A DNA stretch of 7,966 nt. It comes from Ruminococcus sp. UBA5884. GTDB taxonomy: Bacteria; Bacillota; Clostridia; Oscillospirales; Ruminococcaceae. The position numbers and the translations under genes were made by a program. Under the pieces are notes generated by a model. That model had not been told where the DNA came from, searched no databases, and saw nothing but the letters and a program-made list of their open reading frames with translations. The first letter of the stretch is position 1, and each line of letters begins with the position of its first letter. The stretch spans positions 1 through 7,966 of the forward strand of contig DJFA01000017.1 of assembly GCA_002431975.1 (NCBI GenBank), given 5' to 3'. Shown piece by piece: positions 6,249 to 7,966 of the stretch.

Positions 6249-6680
6249 CATTTCCATATACGGAAACTCATCAAATCCATTTTTTCTGTAAACATGAACT
6301 GCACGCTTATTTTCTTCTTCAACCTCAAGTCTGAAAATAACATCAGTATATTTTTCTTCAATATATCTGAAAAATCTGCTTCCTATGCCGCAGTTTCTGA
6401 ATTCGTCTCTGATATAGATATCCTCAATCCATATGCACGGTTTCCCAAATTCAGTTGAAAAGCTTTTTGCAATCATTGCATAGCCCTGAACTGTGCCTGA
6501 ATTTTCAAATATAAAGCCTTCAAGATACGGACTGTTCCCGATACAGTTATCAAAATCGCTGATAAAAATTTCGTCAGAGCCATTGCTGAATACCGCAGGA
6601 GATGCATAGAATACTCTCATCATTTCAATAACTTCATTCCTGTCGTTTTCCTGCATGGCTCTTATAATATTGTTATCCAT
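6234..6680 (-). CDS. GNAT-family N-acetyltransferase
   Basis: A 148-residue cytoplasmic protein predicted to transfer an acetyl group from acetyl-CoA to an amine. Motif A is clear: WIEDIYIRDEFRNCGIGSRF (84-103), with the pyrophosphate-binding R95-x-x-G98-x-G100. Motif B, ENKRAVHVYRKNGF (123-136), is also typical of the family. The N-terminal half (IIRAMQENDRNEVIEMMRVF) is the usual first strand and helix of GNAT proteins. The acceptor cannot be predicted; small molecules or protein N-termini are possible. AAGGAGA (6697-6691) is 10 bases from the ATG at 6680. The frame extends to a TTG at 6689, but that is one base from the ribosome binding site, so ATG 6680 is preferred. It is convergent with the small membrane protein operon and divergent from the cation transporter. 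Confidence 0.9.
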   Translation of the reverse strand: MDNNIIRAMQENDRNEVIEMMRVFYASPAVFSNGSDEIFISDFDNCIGNSPYLEGFIFENSGTVQGYAMIAKSFSTEFGKPCIWIEDIYIRDEFRNCGIGSRFFRYIEEKYTDVIFRLEVEEENKRAVHVYRKNGFDEFPYMEMKKEN

Positions 6681-6706
6681 ATAAAACAAATCTCCTTTTT
6701 ATATCC

Positions 6707-6735
6707 AGTATAGCATAAATAATTTTTCAATGCAA
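6707..6735 (-). promoter_or_regulatory. Extended -10 promoter for the acetyltransferase
   Basis: On the minus strand, TTGCAT (6735-6730) is followed by a 17-base spacer and TATACT (6712-6707), with TGC directly before the -10 (extended -10). Transcription would begin near 6700, so the leader is about 20 bases and starts almost at the ribosome binding site. The -35 is directly adjacent to the ribosome binding site of the divergent transporter gene. Confidence 0.65.
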
Positions 6736-6747
6736 CAGGAGGATTTT

Positions 6748-7908
6748 ATGACAAAACTGCTGATAAAACTATTCATAAGAAATCCGGACGATATAAAAGA
6801 CCCGTCTGTCAGAAGAAAATACGGATATCTTGGTTCATGCACCGGAATTACTTTAAATATTCTGCTTTTTCTATGCAAGCTTGCCGCAGGAATAATTTCA
6901 GGTTCTGTTTCTGTAACAGCTGATGCATTCAATAACCTTTCCGATGCAGGTTCTTCAGTGATGTCGCTTATCGGCTTCAGAATGGCTGGAAAAGCCGCTG
7001 ACAAGGAACATCCGTTTGGTCACGGCAGAATGGAATATATTTCAGGACTGGTAATATCATTCATTATAATGATGATGGGAATTGAACTCGGAAAATCATC
7101 TGTTTCAAAGATATTTTCTCATGAGGAACTTAATTTTTCAGTGCTTGCCTTTATAATTCTTATAGTATCTGTTGCAGTAAAGTCATGGATGGGGTATTTT
7201 TATAAAAAGCTCGGAAATATAATCAGTTCTGCTTCACTTTCAGCCTCTGCCGCAGACAGCTTTTCAGACTGTGCCGCTACCGGAACAGTTATAATTGCAA
7301 TGATTGTTTCACTGATTACAGGCGTAAATATTGACGGATATGCCGGAATACTTGTAGCAATCTTTATTTTCCGTTCCGGATTTATTGCCTGTAAGGAATG
7401 TGTTTCACCGCTTCTCGGTTCATCTCCTGACAGTGAACTTGTAAGCGATATCAGCAGAACAGCTATGAGTTATCCGAATATAATCGGGATTCATGATTTG
7501 CTTGTTCATGATTATGGCATAGGGAATATGGTAATATCATTTCATGCAGAAGTACCATGCGAAATGGATTTTACTTCTGCACATGAGCTTATTGACTCGC
7601 TTGAAGACAGTATGAAAAAAAAATATCAGTGTGCTGTTTCAATACATATGGACCCTGTTGCAGATAATGATGAAGAAACAATTCTTACAAGACAGCTTAC
7701 TGAAAATATAGTAAAATCAATAAGTGAACAGCTCAGTATCCATGATTTCAGAATGACAAAAGGCGAAAACCGTGAAAATCTTATATTTGATGTGGTTGTG
7801 CCTTTTAAATTTGAATTTTCAGACAAGGAAGTCACTGATATGATTGCAAATAAGCTTTCAGAACATGATTCAAGATACAATGCAGTTATAAACATTGACA
7901 AGGGTTGA
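6748..7908 (+). CDS. Cation diffusion facilitator, probably Mn2+/Fe2+ exporter
   Basis: A 386-residue inner-membrane antiporter of the CDF family, expected to export a divalent metal against protons. Six helices lie at about 29-52, 55-78, 98-114, 131-152, 165-191 and 195-218. The transport site aligns with FieF: helix 2 DAFNNLSDAGSS gives Asn62-xxx-Asp66, and helix 5 ADSFSD gives Asp170-xxx-Asp174. N-D/D-D is the set linked with manganese exporters, unlike the His-Asp of zinc CDFs. The loop HPFGHG (His88, His92) is also conserved. The cytosolic part is long (about 168 residues) and looks like two successive CDF C-terminal domains, near 248-302 and 331-384. AGGAGGA (6737-6743) fits ATG 6748. 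An in-frame ATG at 6730 lies upstream of that site and is rejected. No convincing promoter or manganese riboswitch was found in the short upstream gap. Confidence 0.9.
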   Translation: MTKLLIKLFIRNPDDIKDPSVRRKYGYLGSCTGITLNILLFLCKLAAGIISGSVSVTADAFNNLSDAGSSVMSLIGFRMAGKAADKEHPFGHGRMEYISGLVISFIIMMMGIELGKSSVSKIFSHEELNFSVLAFIILIVSVAVKSWMGYFYKKLGNIISSASLSASAADSFSDCAATGTVIIAMIVSLITGVNIDGYAGILVAIFIFRSGFIACKECVSPLLGSSPDSELVSDISRTAMSYPNIIGIHDLLVHDYGIGNMVISFHAEVPCEMDFTSAHELIDSLEDSMKKKYQCAVSIHMDPVADNDEETILTRQLTENIVKSISEQLSIHDFRMTKGENRENLIFDVVVPFKFEFSDKEVTDMIANKLSEHDSRYNAVINIDKG

Positions 7909-7929
7909 AAATCAATATTGCATAAATAA

Positions 7930-7966
7930 CGCAAATTCGATGGATTGTTTTTTGTAGGGGCGACCA
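7930..7966. repeat. REPIN-like repeat, copy 3, cut by the window end
   Basis: The tail CGCAAATTCGATGGATTG followed by a T-tract and GTAGGGGCGACCA matches the left tail and arm of copy 2 and the reversed right tail of copy 1. It begins 22 bases after the transporter stop. The visible arm has the GACC variant of the stem, as in copy 2. The second arm, if present, lies beyond the window. Confidence 0.75.

Noticed and set aside
6681..6689. TTG at 6689 as the acetyltransferase start
   Set aside because: It is one base from the ribosome binding site. The ATG at 6680 has a normal spacing.
6681..6747. Manganese riboswitch (yybP-ykoY type) upstream of the cation transporter
   Set aside because: Only 67 bases lie between the two start codons, and they are filled by the divergent promoter and ribosome binding sites. 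No multi-helix structure fits.

Overview
The window looks like chromosomal DNA of an AT-rich, anaerobic, plant-polysaccharide-using Firmicute, most likely a Ruminococcus or a close relative in the Oscillospiraceae. This is inferred from strong AGGAGG-type ribosome binding sites, a DUF896 (YnzC-type) protein, a ROK glucokinase with the CxCGxxGC zinc motif, a GH74-type surface lipoprotein, and short GTAGGGGCG palindromic repeats between genes. No phage, insertion sequence, CRISPR array or RNA gene was recognised.

Left part (1-2846, all minus strand). In transcription order: a membrane-tethered GH25 lysozyme, a class I mannose-6-phosphate isomerase (manA), a ROK glucokinase, and the first 36 codons of a coiled-coil protein that runs off the window. 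manA and the kinase are 10 bases apart and form a hexose-entry unit, feeding glucose 6-phosphate and the mannose 6-phosphate/fructose 6-phosphate pair. A consensus extended -10 promoter lies exactly where the longest manA reading frame would start. Translation therefore probably begins 39 bases further in, at an AUU codon with its own ribosome binding site.

Middle part (2847-5731). A divergent intergenic region holds a REPIN-like repeat inside a possible larger element with inverted ends, followed by a good promoter for a 746-residue lipoprotein. That protein has the full two-propeller architecture of GH74 xyloglucanases with nine Asp-box motifs. Both aspartates of the family's catalytic pair appear replaced (Glu87, Asn473), so it may bind glycans rather than cut them. 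A second, larger REPIN-like repeat begins one base after its stop codon.

Right part (5732-7966). A DUF896 protein overlaps a three-helix small membrane protein by 14 bases. Their unit meets a convergent GNAT acetyltransferase at a shared bidirectional terminator, half of whose stem is the acetyltransferase's own last codons. A cation diffusion facilitator with a manganese-type N-D/D-D transport site and an apparently doubled cytosolic domain is transcribed divergently from the acetyltransferase. A third copy of the repeat begins just after it and is cut by the window end.

The most noteworthy items are the likely inactive GH74 homologue, the AUU start of manA, the REPIN-like repeat family with compensatory stem changes, and the doubled C-terminal domain of the cation transporter.
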